A stretch of 64,000 nt of DNA from Hypericibacter adhaerens (GTDB lineage Bacteria; Pseudomonadota; Alphaproteobacteria; Dongiales; Dongiaceae), in the NCBI RefSeq assembly GCF_008728835.1, contig NZ_CP042582.1, positions 3,561,001 to 3,625,000 on the forward strand. Direction: 5' to 3'. The position numbers and the translations under genes are program-made. Within the stretch, counting starts at the first letter, position 1. Every line of letters starts with the position of its first letter. The notes below the pieces were generated by a model that made no database searches, was not told where the DNA came from, and worked only from the letters and a program-made list of their open reading frames with translations. Of this stretch, positions 43,452-52,100 are shown one piece after another.

Positions 43452-44157
43452 GCTTTTGCCGAAGTTCGCGCGGATCGCCTTTGATGGAATCGATTGACAC
43501 TGTTCGCCAGTCTCGGCGCCCGCAGGCGCCAAAAGCGAGCATGGCGGCCTTGATCTTCTTCCAGTCGAGCCCATCGAGCGACAGGATGCGGCGCGCGTCA
43601 AAAAGATCGCGCGCTGCGTGCCGGTCGAAGAGTGCAACGAGCTTGCCGGCAACGATCTCATGGAGGTCGAGGACCAGCACTCGTTCTGCGCGTACGTCAC
43701 CGAGCGCAGTGGACGGCATACGAGTGGCGCCGAACAACGGCTGTCGCGCCGTATAATTCACATCGAGCTCCAACGTGGCGTTTCCACCCAACGCTGAGGC
43801 AAAGCGCAGAAGCCACTTGCCGCCCGCATGCTCATCAGGCTGGCGTCGAACGACATAGCCTTGAGATGCAAGGAGACGGTTGAGAGCAGCTTCGACCTCT
43901 GGCCGCTCAGCTTTCATCGCCGATCACTCAAGCGCCCCGATATAGTTGAGGTCGATATCAACCGACAGCCGGTCGAGACCAAGATGAAAGACATTGAGCG
44001 CCGTGCCGCCCTTGAGAGCCAGCCGTTCACTCAAGATGGTGTCGCCCGCTACTTCCTGCAGGATATCGAGGAGCCGGATTACCTTTTCGAGCGTCCCAGC
44101 CTGATGACCGGTATCGTCGGCAATCCGCTGAAGCGTCTGAGCCGAAGGCGCCGCCAT
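43189..44157 (-). pseudogene. AbiEii-type nucleotidyltransferase toxin, interrupted by an in-frame TGA and truncated
   Basis: The first part (44157 to 43924) reads MAAPSAQTLQRIADDTGHQA and ends SERLALKGGTALNVFHLGLD, RLSVDIDLNYIGALE, then TGA. The frame continues directly with SAMKAERPEVEAAL, GYVVRRQPDEHAGGKWLLRF, LDLHEIVAGKLVALFDRHAA and RDLFDARRIL, which is the AbiEii family in register. So a single codon (probably CGA to TGA) interrupts the gene after the KGGTAL and DID nucleotidyltransferase motifs. Beyond about residue 178 of the second part the family similarity stops, so the C-terminus is also lost. AbiEii toxins modify tRNA or nucleotides; this one is probably inactive unless the stop is read through or translation restarts at the ATG at 43917. 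Confidence 0.75.
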
Positions 44158-44967
44158 TCACAGACCCTCGAACCGGCGTTCTACGACGTCGACGGGCAGG
44201 ATTACGTTCCAGCCCTTGGCCGTCCTCCCCTCTCCCGGCCTGGCGCCCAGGGCGTAACGAGCCTGACGCGGTGCCATCGCGTGCAGTTGCCGGAGCGCCG
44301 TATCGGGAATGCCAAGCCGCTTTTGTTCGCGCTCGAGCCAGAAGCCCAGCGCACCGGCCGCCGCTGCGTTGCCGAGCGCGCGCATGTGGCGAACCAGTGC
44401 TGCAGCATCGACCCGTGCCACGAGGTCGAGAGAGTTGAACAGCTCATCCGCCCCGCCGGCGAGTTCGTAGCGGTCGAACAGATCTGCGATCGTACGCTCG
44501 ACCGTCGTGACGCGAACATCGAGCCCCATGCGGTCGACAACCGTCACCCCGTCCTTCACCTCTCCGCCTCGCCGAGCGATGCCGCGCGGCGGCTTGATGA
44601 AGCGGCACGAAAAGCCGGCGGCTTCAAGCACACCTGGCTCACCGGGCGCGATCACCTGGACTTCATACCCCTCCGTGTAGGCGGAGCCATGCAGCTCTAT
44701 CGCCGAGTGATAGGCGATGACAGCGCCCCGGCGTAATCGGGAAGCTGCCAAGAACCGGTCGACCGACCACTTTCGGGCGTCGGCGTGTTTGGGAACGGAA
44801 GCGAAGACGCCCCGCGCGACCCGCTTGATGTTGCCGGCTTGAAGGTGCTGAGCAAGCATCGCGGTGACGACCTTGTCGCTCGGATCCCGGCCTACGGCAG
44901 CCGCGTATTCCGCGCGGTCGAAGACCGGATGCGCGCTAAAGAAAGGGGCGGAGACGAGCCGGGACAT
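44158..44967 (-). CDS. AbiEi-family type IV antitoxin
   Basis: The 269-residue protein starts MSRLVSAPFFSAHPVFDRAE. The N-terminal winged helix (LAQHLQAGNIKRVARGVFAS) is the AbiEi antitoxin DNA-binding domain. The rest (AASRLRRGAVIAYHSAIELHG, TTVERTIADLFDRYELAGGA, ALGFWLEREQKRLGI) is the AbiEi C-terminal domain. It represses its own operon and neutralises AbiEii. The gene appears intact, while the adjacent toxin gene is broken; TGA and the toxin ATG are directly adjacent. A promoter with an inverted repeat over the -10 lies just upstream. Confidence 0.88.
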   Translation of the reverse strand: MSRLVSAPFFSAHPVFDRAEYAAAVGRDPSDKVVTAMLAQHLQAGNIKRVARGVFASVPKHADARKWSVDRFLAASRLRRGAVIAYHSAIELHGSAYTEGYEVQVIAPGEPGVLEAAGFSCRFIKPPRGIARRGGEVKDGVTVVDRMGLDVRVTTVERTIADLFDRYELAGGADELFNSLDLVARVDAAALVRHMRALGNAAAAGALGFWLEREQKRLGIPDTALRQLHAMAPRQARYALGARPGEGRTAKGWNVILPVDVVERRFEGL

Positions 44968-44999
44968 GACATGAACTACTTTGTCTCAATCTGACATAA

Positions 45000-45029
45000 C
45001 CATATATGAAATATGGCTAAATCCGTCAA
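45000..45029 (-). promoter_or_regulatory. Promoter with operator-like repeat for the AbiE operon
   Basis: On the minus strand TTGACG (45029-45024) and TATATG (45006-45001) are spaced 17 bp. The inverted repeat ccatat-atgaa-atatgg (45000-45016) covers the -10. AbiEi proteins repress by binding inverted repeats at their promoter, so this is a good operator candidate. Confidence 0.6.
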
Positions 45030-45129
45030 CGGAAGAGTCCGGCTTCCCAATGTAGCCCCCTCTCGTACACAGGCCTTAGCCACATGTCATATATTGCTTC
45101 ATACAGTGACAACAAAGTTATGGCCTGCC

Positions 45130-45182
45130 GATCTGCCCTCCGAAGGCGAAGGCCGCACGTTCGAATCGTGCCGGGTGCACCA
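45130..45182 (+). other. 3'-half fragment of a tRNA-Arg(CCG)-like gene, probable att scar
   Basis: From the anticodon arm (ctgccctccgaaggc, loop with CCG) through a perfect T-arm (gcacg-ttcgaat-cgtgc at 45155-45171) to the acceptor end cgggtgcacca, the sequence reads as the 3' half of a tRNA-Arg with CCG anticodon. No D-arm or 5' acceptor lies upstream. Such 3' fragments are left by integrases that use the tRNA gene as target. Confidence 0.65.
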
Positions 45183-45619
45183 TCTCACCGTCATAAGCCG
45201 CTATCCCTACGCCAAAGCCGTACCGGCTACGCCGAAGTAAATCGAAGTATGTGCAGCGTCGTAGGAACGGCGATCCTCGGCGGCGAAAAGTTCGAATCTG
45301 TTCGAGTGGGATGGCCGGCCTACGCCTATCCGGCGGATCCCAAATTGAATGGCTGCTTCGGCGGATTAGCGGCATAAGTCGCCATAACGTTCTCCGCGGA
45401 GCAGTGCTGTCACGCGTTCATGGTCACCCTAGTAACATGACCGCTTGCAGGGATCGGTGAACCGAGCCTTCGTCGATCACCGACACGGACGTGCCATAGC
45501 CTTCGCTGTGTGCGTAAGGTTGTTTGGGATGAAGGACAGCATAAGCTTGTTTCGTTTCGTGAGATGGCGTCTGCCCCATCGCCCGCCTCGTGACGACCGC
45601 ACGCTGTTTGTGCGATAAT
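45183..45619. other. Intergenic region after the tRNA fragment
   Basis: I see no supported gene in these 437 bases. Short frames on both strands are unlike proteins. No integrase gene adjoins the tRNA fragment on this side. Confidence 0.4.
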
Positions 45620-45943
45620 ATGGAAATGGCGAAGACGCAGTCGCAACGCGCGAAAGCCGCAAAGCAGAAGGCCATCGCTCTCGCCCGTTGGGACGACGAA
45701 GGTGGGGCGCCGGCCGTGCCGTCGCCCTTGCGCTACGAGGTGCGCGGCTTGCCAGACACGGAGCGCCGCGTTTTGGAATGCCTCGGCGCCGCCCTGGTCG
45801 AGGAGTGGAGTAATCTGCCGACCGATATCCAGCGAACCATCTTTCAGCGCGCGACTGCGGACAATGTCTATGATCCCGCAGAACTGAAATCTCGGATCGC
45901 GCGCTTCCTGCACGATCACAAAGGTGCTTCCGGCGCGCGGTAG
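45620..45943 (+). CDS. Conserved small protein of unknown function
   Basis: The protein of 107 residues starts MEMAKTQSQRAKAAKQKAIA with a basic N-terminus, then ALARWDDEGGAPAVPSP, and a helical part ERRVLECLGAALVEEWSNLP, IQRTIFQRAT and LKSRIARFLHDHK. I do not recognise a named family. A second ATG at 45626 is possible. It stands between the tRNA fragment and nhaA on the same strand as nhaA. The basic start could bind nucleic acid, but that is inference. Confidence 0.65.
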   Translation: MEMAKTQSQRAKAAKQKAIALARWDDEGGAPAVPSPLRYEVRGLPDTERRVLECLGAALVEEWSNLPTDIQRTIFQRATADNVYDPAELKSRIARFLHDHKGASGAR

Positions 45944-46022
45944 GGGGCGCCTGTCTCCCCGGCTGATATCCGACTAGGGTCGGACATTTGGCAATTCCCG
46001 CCGACAGATAGAACGAGAGTTT

Positions 46023-47384
46023 GTGGAAATGAACGACCATCTCACGCGGCTTCCCAGGGAGCCGGCAGATCGGCTTACGAGGCCGTTCATGCGGTTCCTG
46101 CGCGTCGAGGCGATGGCCGGAGTCGTCCTGTTGCTCAGCACGCTCGTCGCTCTGGTACTCTCCAATACAGCGTGGTCCGAGCAATTCCTCGCCTTCTGGG
46201 AGATGCACGCGGGGCTCACCCTTGGCGGGATCGAGTTCTCCCGTTCGCTGAAGCACTGGGTCAACGATGGGCTGATGACGCTCTTTTTCTTCGTCATCGC
46301 CCTCGAGCTGAAACGCGAGCTGGTGCTGGGAGAGTTGCGCAATCCGCGAATGGCGGCGCTGCCCGTCGCCGCCGCTCTCGGCGGAATGGTGGTTCCGGCT
46401 GGGCTATTTCTGCTGCTGGTCGGTGGCGGACCGGGTGCGAGCGGCTGGGGCACTGTCATGTCCACCGATACCGCCTTCGTCATCGGGTGCCTCGCTATCC
46501 TGGGGTCTCGCATTCCGCAAAGCTTACGGCTGTTCCTGCTCTCCCTCGCGATTTTCGATGACATCGGCGCCATTCTGGTGGTCGCGATCGGCTATGGCGG
46601 AGACTTGAACTGGAACGCGATCGGCTTGGTCGCTGTCGGGCTTGCTGTCGTGGCGGGGATCGCACGCCTGGGCATTCGCAGCATTCCCGTCTATTTCGCC
46701 ATAGGCGGCTGCATCTGGCTGGCGTTCGACGCATCGGGCATCCACGCGACGCTTGCAGGCGTGATTCTCGGATTGATGACCCCAGCGCGAAGCTGGGTGA
46801 GCGACACGCGTCTGCATGCCATATTCGACCGTGTTGTCGCCTATCCTCCCGGTGACCACTGGAGTGGCGACAAGGTGGCGCGCCGTGACCTCCGTCAGGC
46901 CGGCGTTGCTGCCCGCGAAGCCCTGTCCCCGATCGAGCGCCTGGAATTCGCTCTTCATCCGTGGGTGGCGTTCACGATCATGCCGCTCTTTGCCCTTGCG
47001 AACGCTGGCGTTCCGATAGCGGCTGCGAGCTTCGACCACACTCTCACGACGGCCATCTTCGCCGCCCTTGTGGTCGGCAAGCCCGTCGGGGTCGTTCTGT
47101 TCAGCTTCCTGGCCGTGAAGCTGCGCGCGGGAATCCTTCCGGGCGAACTGTCATGGGGCCTGCTGATCGCCGGAAGTCTGTTGACCGGCATCGGCTTCAC
47201 CATGGCGCTTTTCATTGCCGAATTGGCTTTCGACTCCGTTCTCCTGGACTCTGTCAAGCTCGGCGTGATGGGCGCCTCAGTCATCTCGGCCGCGGCAGGG
47301 TTCCTCGCGTTGGTCTGGCTGACATCGTCTAGCAGGCAAGAACGCCACAAGCAGCCTGCCGTGCCTCCCTCACGACAATGGTGA
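46023..47384 (+). CDS. nhaA: Na+/H+ antiporter NhaA
   Basis: The protein of 453 residues starts at a GTG (46023) or the in-frame ATG at 46029 (MNDHLTRLPREPADR). Twelve hydrophobic helices follow. Signature residues include LELKRELVLGELR, the Asp of STDTAFVIGCLAIL, and the adjacent Asp pair of LAIFDDIGAILVVA, which bind Na+ in NhaA. Also present are GIHATLAGVILG and GKPVGVVLFS. It exchanges sodium for protons across the inner membrane and serves salt and alkaline tolerance. It is convergent with the transglutaminase-like gene, the two stops being only 3 bp apart. Confidence 0.95.
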   Translation: MEMNDHLTRLPREPADRLTRPFMRFLRVEAMAGVVLLLSTLVALVLSNTAWSEQFLAFWEMHAGLTLGGIEFSRSLKHWVNDGLMTLFFFVIALELKRELVLGELRNPRMAALPVAAALGGMVVPAGLFLLLVGGGPGASGWGTVMSTDTAFVIGCLAILGSRIPQSLRLFLLSLAIFDDIGAILVVAIGYGGDLNWNAIGLVAVGLAVVAGIARLGIRSIPVYFAIGGCIWLAFDASGIHATLAGVILGLMTPARSWVSDTRLHAIFDRVVAYPPGDHWSGDKVARRDLRQAGVAAREALSPIERLEFALHPWVAFTIMPLFALANAGVPIAAASFDHTLTTAIFAALVVGKPVGVVLFSFLAVKLRAGILPGELSWGLLIAGSLLTGIGFTMALFIAELAFDSVLLDSVKLGVMGASVISAAAGFLALVWLTSSSRQERHKQPAVPPSRQW

Positions 47385-47387
47385 CTC

Positions 47388-48269
47388 CTATTCTGACGGG
47401 CGGAACGTGGAACTGACGCTAACTTCCACTGACATACCGTCGAAGGCATCGCTCATCCCGACGAAGCTGCCGGCTACGGGAGTCACCTGCCGGATGTCTC
47501 GCCCCACTGCGACGGGAATGAGATTGACACCACCAACGCTGCGGTTCGTCGGATCGAAGGTGATCCAGCCCGCGCCCGGCACATAGACTTCCGCCCAGGC
47601 ATGGGTTGTACCTGCACCTTCGGATCCGACAATCTCCTGAGCCGGATTGTGAAGATAGCCCGACACGATCCGCGCTCCAAATCCGAGGGTCCGCACCGCC
47701 TCGATGAAGAGAACGGCCAAGTCGCGGCACGACCCCCTACCGCATTCCAGAGTCTGCATGGGTGACTGGGTGCCCTCGTCATCGCGACTCTGATAGGAGA
47801 TCCATGTCAGGACGCCGGCATTGATGTCCTTGAGGAGCGAAAGCGTGTCGGTCGGATTGCTGCGCACGAAAGCTTGGGCCCATTCGCGCAGTCGTCCTGT
47901 TGGATCAGGATGCTGTGGAATTGCCAGGGCCCCTAGATCCGTCCAGTCGTCGTCGCTGTATCGAAAAGGATAGAAGATTGCAGACGCTGCGACATCGAAG
48001 ATCGGCCATGGGATGGCGTCGAGCTCCAATTCGGCGATGCTGTTGACGATCAGGCTGTCGGCCCTGGTCTGGAAAGTGGCTGTCGCTACCATGTTGCCCG
48101 CAACATCCTGCGCCCAGGTCACAACCGCATGCGGCTCCACGGTCAGTTCCATTGACAGCAGATGGAGTTCGCGGCTCTCCCGCGGCCGAAGCATGAGGCG
48201 ATGCGGGCGCAGGCCGACGGGTTTACCGTAGCGGTAGGTCGTCCTGTGGCGGATTCTCAAGGTGACCAT
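47388..48269 (-). CDS. Transglutaminase-like cysteine protease-family protein
   Basis: The 293-residue protein starts MVTLRIRHRTTYRYGKPVGL, the bacterial transglutaminase N-terminal beta domain (HRLMLRPRESRELHL). The catalytic triad regions are CGRGSCRDLAVLFIEA (Cys), GTTHAWAEVYVPG (His) and WITFDPTNRS (Asp). There is no signal peptide. This group of proteins may act as peptidases, amidases or cross-linkers; the substrate is unknown. The ATG at 48269 follows AAGAGAGAG. It is convergent with nhaA and divergent from the small genes before the glucan synthase. Confidence 0.88.
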   Translation of the reverse strand: MVTLRIRHRTTYRYGKPVGLRPHRLMLRPRESRELHLLSMELTVEPHAVVTWAQDVAGNMVATATFQTRADSLIVNSIAELELDAIPWPIFDVAASAIFYPFRYSDDDWTDLGALAIPQHPDPTGRLREWAQAFVRSNPTDTLSLLKDINAGVLTWISYQSRDDEGTQSPMQTLECGRGSCRDLAVLFIEAVRTLGFGARIVSGYLHNPAQEIVGSEGAGTTHAWAEVYVPGAGWITFDPTNRSVGGVNLIPVAVGRDIRQVTPVAGSFVGMSDAFDGMSVEVSVSSTFRPSE

Positions 48270-48645
48270 GGCTCTCTCTTGTGCGTGCCCGCACCGCGAA
48301 TCTTCCACTCATACGGTCGGGCAACCAAATCATGCTCGTGGCATCGCCTGGCGGCGAAGGCCTGAAAGAAATAAGATGTATTCTACGCTTTTGCGATGAA
48401 CCTGGTGAAATCCATGCCTTTTGGCGGAATGAGGCCTTGACCTTGTAATGCTGGGACCAAAAGCGCATATGACATACATCGGGGTCCGTTGGACAAGCTG
48501 ATCTGTGCGCACGCAAGCTGCGCGCTACTGAAGCTATCTCTGCTTGAAATGTGATTTCGTGTGTTTGTAGGGGCCACCGCAAGCGGACGAGTTTCATTTT
48601 TATTTTCACCCGACCGCAAAGCGGTCATGCTCTTGAGAGGCTTTG
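48270..48645. other. Intergenic region between divergent genes
   Basis: The 376 bases contain the promoters of the leftward transglutaminase gene and of the rightward small-gene/glucan synthase group, but no clear promoter pair was picked. No gene is supported. Confidence 0.4.
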
Positions 48646-48780
48646 ATGGCCAAAGGACAAAAGCGCAGCAATCGCGAGGCCCGAAAACCGAAGAAGGCGA
48701 AGGAACCTTCCGTCCCTTCAACCTCCCCGTTCAAAGGGCCGACGGCTTCAGTGGCACTTTCCAGGAAAAAGAAGCCTTAA
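48646..48780 (+). CDS. Small basic protein of unknown function
   Basis: A 44-residue protein, starting MAKGQKRSNREARKPKKAKE and ending ALSRKKKP. It is rich in Lys, Arg and Ser and has the look of a conserved small basic alphaproteobacterial protein that could bind nucleic acid. It is followed 10 bp later by another small gene. Its low complexity limits certainty. Confidence 0.55.
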   Translation: MAKGQKRSNREARKPKKAKEPSVPSTSPFKGPTASVALSRKKKP

Positions 48781-48790
48781 GGACGCGGTC

Positions 48791-49063
48791 ATGGCTGTCC
48801 GGACAACGGAGACGACGGTTACTTTCAGAAACACTTTCACCCTGTCGTCTATCGACGGACCACAGCCTGCAGGAACCTATCGGCTTGTCGTGGACGAGGA
48901 GGAGATTCCCGGCCTCTCCTTTCTTGCCTTTCATCGCACAGCAACGATGCTCCATCTTCCGGCTGTCTCAGTGTCTTCACCAAGCTATCAGGTCGTTTCC
49001 GTCGATCCCGCCGAGCTGCAGTCCGCTCTGGACGCGGATGGCACGTCGCCCGACAAAGGGTAG
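48791..49063 (+). CDS. Conserved small protein of unknown function
   Basis: The 90-residue protein starts MAVRTTETTVTFRNTFTLSS. It has a beta-strand pattern (TVTFRNTFTLSSIDGPQPAG, TYRLVVDEEEIPGLSFLAF) and ends with VDPAELQSALDADG. It resembles small hypothetical proteins I have seen in Rhizobiales-like genomes, without known function. It lies 46 bp before the glucan synthase start and 10 bp after the small basic protein; the three may be co-transcribed. Confidence 0.7.
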   Translation: MAVRTTETTVTFRNTFTLSSIDGPQPAGTYRLVVDEEEIPGLSFLAFHRTATMLHLPAVSVSSPSYQVVSVDPAELQSALDADGTSPDKG

Positions 49064-49109
49064 AGATACCTCGGCACCTGGCGCTATCCGTGCCGACCGG
49101 AAAGGCACG

Positions 49110-52100
49110 ATGCTTCCGACCTTCTTCTGCAGAGGGCTGTGGCCCCGCTCTCCCCCAGCCCCCTGGAACGCCATTGCGCCGGTGCGCGAGGAGCTGTTTG
49201 GCGTCGAACGCCTCGAGCAGCATGCGGAAAGTCTGGCTGCGGCGCAGCAGGTCACAGCACGACCGCCAGCCGTTAGGTCTCTTCAGGCCCGGCTAAATCA
49301 CAATGCCGCTGCCTTGCTAGCCGCCTATCGCATCTGCGCCTCGGACCTCGAAAGCGGCCGGAGCGTGGTGCCGGCAGCGGAGTGGCTGCTCGACAACTAT
49401 CACCTGGTCGAGGAACAGATCCGCGAAATCCGGGATGACCTGCCGCCCGGCTACTATCGGCAGTTGCCTAAGCTGGCGGGCGGGCCGTTCGCCGGGTACC
49501 CGCGTGTGTTTGGCCTCGCCTGGGCTTTCGTTGCCCACACAGACAGTCATTTCGATCCCGAGATATTGTGCCGGTTCATCGGAGCCTATCAGCAGGTTCA
49601 GCCGCTCACGATCGGCGAGTTGTGGGCCGTCGCGATCACGCTGCGCATCGTCCTGATCGAGAACCTGCGGCGGCTGGCTGACCAGATCGTCGTGGGACGA
49701 AAGGAGCGTGCGGATGCCGACGCGCTCGCCGACCGTCTTCTGGGATCGGGCGGTGCGCGATCCGCGCTCGACGCGGACATCGCCGCGCGTTCGTCTGCAC
49801 CCCTGTCGGAGGTGTTCGCAGCGCAGCTCGCCAAGCGCCTGAGGGATCAGGATCCGCGAACGACCCCGGCGCTCGGCTGGCTCGCGGAGCGGCTCGGGAT
49901 GCAGGGCGTCTCGATCGAGGACGTGGTGCAGCATGCCCAGCAGAGGCTGGGCGCGTCCAATGTTTCGGTCCGCAATGTCATAACCAGCATGCGGCTGATC
50001 TCCGACATCGACTGGGCGGCCCTGTTCGAGAGCCTCAGTCTCATCGACAAGCAGCTTCGCGGCGGAAGCGCGTTCGCCAAGATGGATTTCCCGACCCGCA
50101 ATCTTTACCGAAGCGCGATCGAGGAGCTCGCCCGCGGCTCGCCATCAACCGAGCTCGAAATCGCCGAGCAGGTACTCACGGTATCGCACAGGGCGGCCGA
50201 AGGGGTGACTGATCCGAGGGAACGCGAGAAGGTCGGTGATCCTGGCTTTCATCTGATCGCCGGTGGGCGCAGTGCGTTTGAGCGGACGATCGGCTTCAGG
50301 CCGCCTCCCCGGTTACGGATGAGCCGTCTCGGTATGCGTCTCGGCGTCGGTGGCTACGCCGGCTTGATCTTGTCCGTCACCACGGCGCTGCTGGCGCTCG
50401 CCCTATGGGCGCTTTCGGCTTCGGACATCGATGCCCGCTGGCTTGCCCTGTTTGCCCTGACAGGATTCGTGCCGGCAACCGAGATGGCAACCGCGCTGGT
50501 CAACCGTGCGATCACATGGAGCTTCGGCGCGGCCGTCTTGCCCGGCCTTGAACTCGCCGAGGGTGTCCCAGAGTCGCTGCGCACACTGGTCGCCGTTCCG
50601 ACGCTGCTGACCAGTGAGGCCGATCTCATGGAACAGGTCGAGCGGCTGGAAGTCCATCATCTCGCCGGCTCCGGCGGAGACCTGACCTTCGCCCTTCTGT
50701 CCGACGGCGTCGATGCGGACCGGGAAGTCGTCGAGGACGACGCATACCTGCTCGCCGTCGCAGCCGAGGCGATCGCGCAATTGAACCGCCGCTACGGCCC
50801 GGGACCCGAAGGCGACCGCTTTCTTCTTCTGCATCGCCGCCGCCTGTTCAACGCCGGCGAGAACACATGGATGGGATGGGAGCGCAAGCGGGGCAAGCTG
50901 CACGAACTGAACCGGCTTCTACGCGGCGCGCCCGACACAACCTTTGTGGCGGTGGCTGGGCACGCACCTCATGTTCCGGACAATGTCCGCTTTGTCATCA
51001 CCCTCGATGCCGACACCAGACTGCCGCGCGATGCCGCGCGACGCCTGGTCGGCAAGATGGCCCACCCACTGAACCGGCCGCAGTTCAGCGACCGCGAGCA
51101 AAGGGTTGTCGGCGGCTATGCGATCCTCCAGCCGCGCGTCACCCCGGCGCTGCCGATTGGACGGGAGGGGTCCTTTCATCAAAGGGTCTTCTCGGGTCCC
51201 GCCGGCATGGACCCTTATGCGGCAGCGATCTCGGACGTCTACCAGGATCTCTTCGGTGAGGGGTCTTATACCGGCAAGGGCGTCTACGACGTCGACGCTT
51301 TCGAGGCGGCTCTCGCCGGCCGTGTTCCGGAGAACGCGCTCCTCAGCCACGATCTCTTCGAGGGTGTTTTTGCCCGCGCCGGCCTTGCCTCCGACATCGA
51401 GGTCGTCGAGGACTTCCCGAGCCGCTTCGATGTTGCCGCCAAGCGCCAGCATCGCTGGATACGCGGCGACTGGCAGCTCTTGCCCTGGGTGGTTGGCCGC
51501 GGCGGGGCGATGCCGCTCCTCGGCCGCTGGAAGATGCTGGACAATATGAGGCGGTCGCTGCTAGCGCCGACCACGCTGATGGCCGTTGCCCTCTGCTGGT
51601 TGCTGCCGATACCGGCCGCCATCGTCGGGCTCCTGCTCGTCCTCACCGCCGTCGCCACCCCGGCATTCCTCCCGAGCGCCTTCTCGGTCTTGCCGCGCCG
51701 CGCCGGACTTCGCGTTCGCAACCATCTCGGCGCACTTGCCGGCAGCCTCCGACTCGCGGCCGCCCAAGTGTCTCTCTCGGTCGCCTTCCTGCCCGACCAT
51801 GCGCGACGGGCGGGAGACGCCATCGCCAGAACCCTGTTGCGGCTGTTCGTGACTCGCCGTCGTCTCCTCGAGTGGACGACGGCGGCGAAATCGACAGCCG
51901 CGCCGCGGCTGGATCTGGGAGGCTTCTATCGCGGTATGGCGGGCGGCGTGGCGCTCGGCCTCCCGCTTGCGGCCGGCGCAGTGGCGGCAGCACCGGCTTC
52001 ATGGCCGCTCGTCCTGCCTTTTGCCTTGCTGTGGTCGGCCGCGCCGGCGCTCGCCTTCGGGATCAGCCGGCCGTCGTCCCTTGCGCGTCGGCGCTCGATT

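Noticed and set aside
45084-45377. Possible small gene overlapping the tRNA-Arg fragment
   Set aside because: Its codons run straight through the tRNA-derived sequence, so it is accidental.
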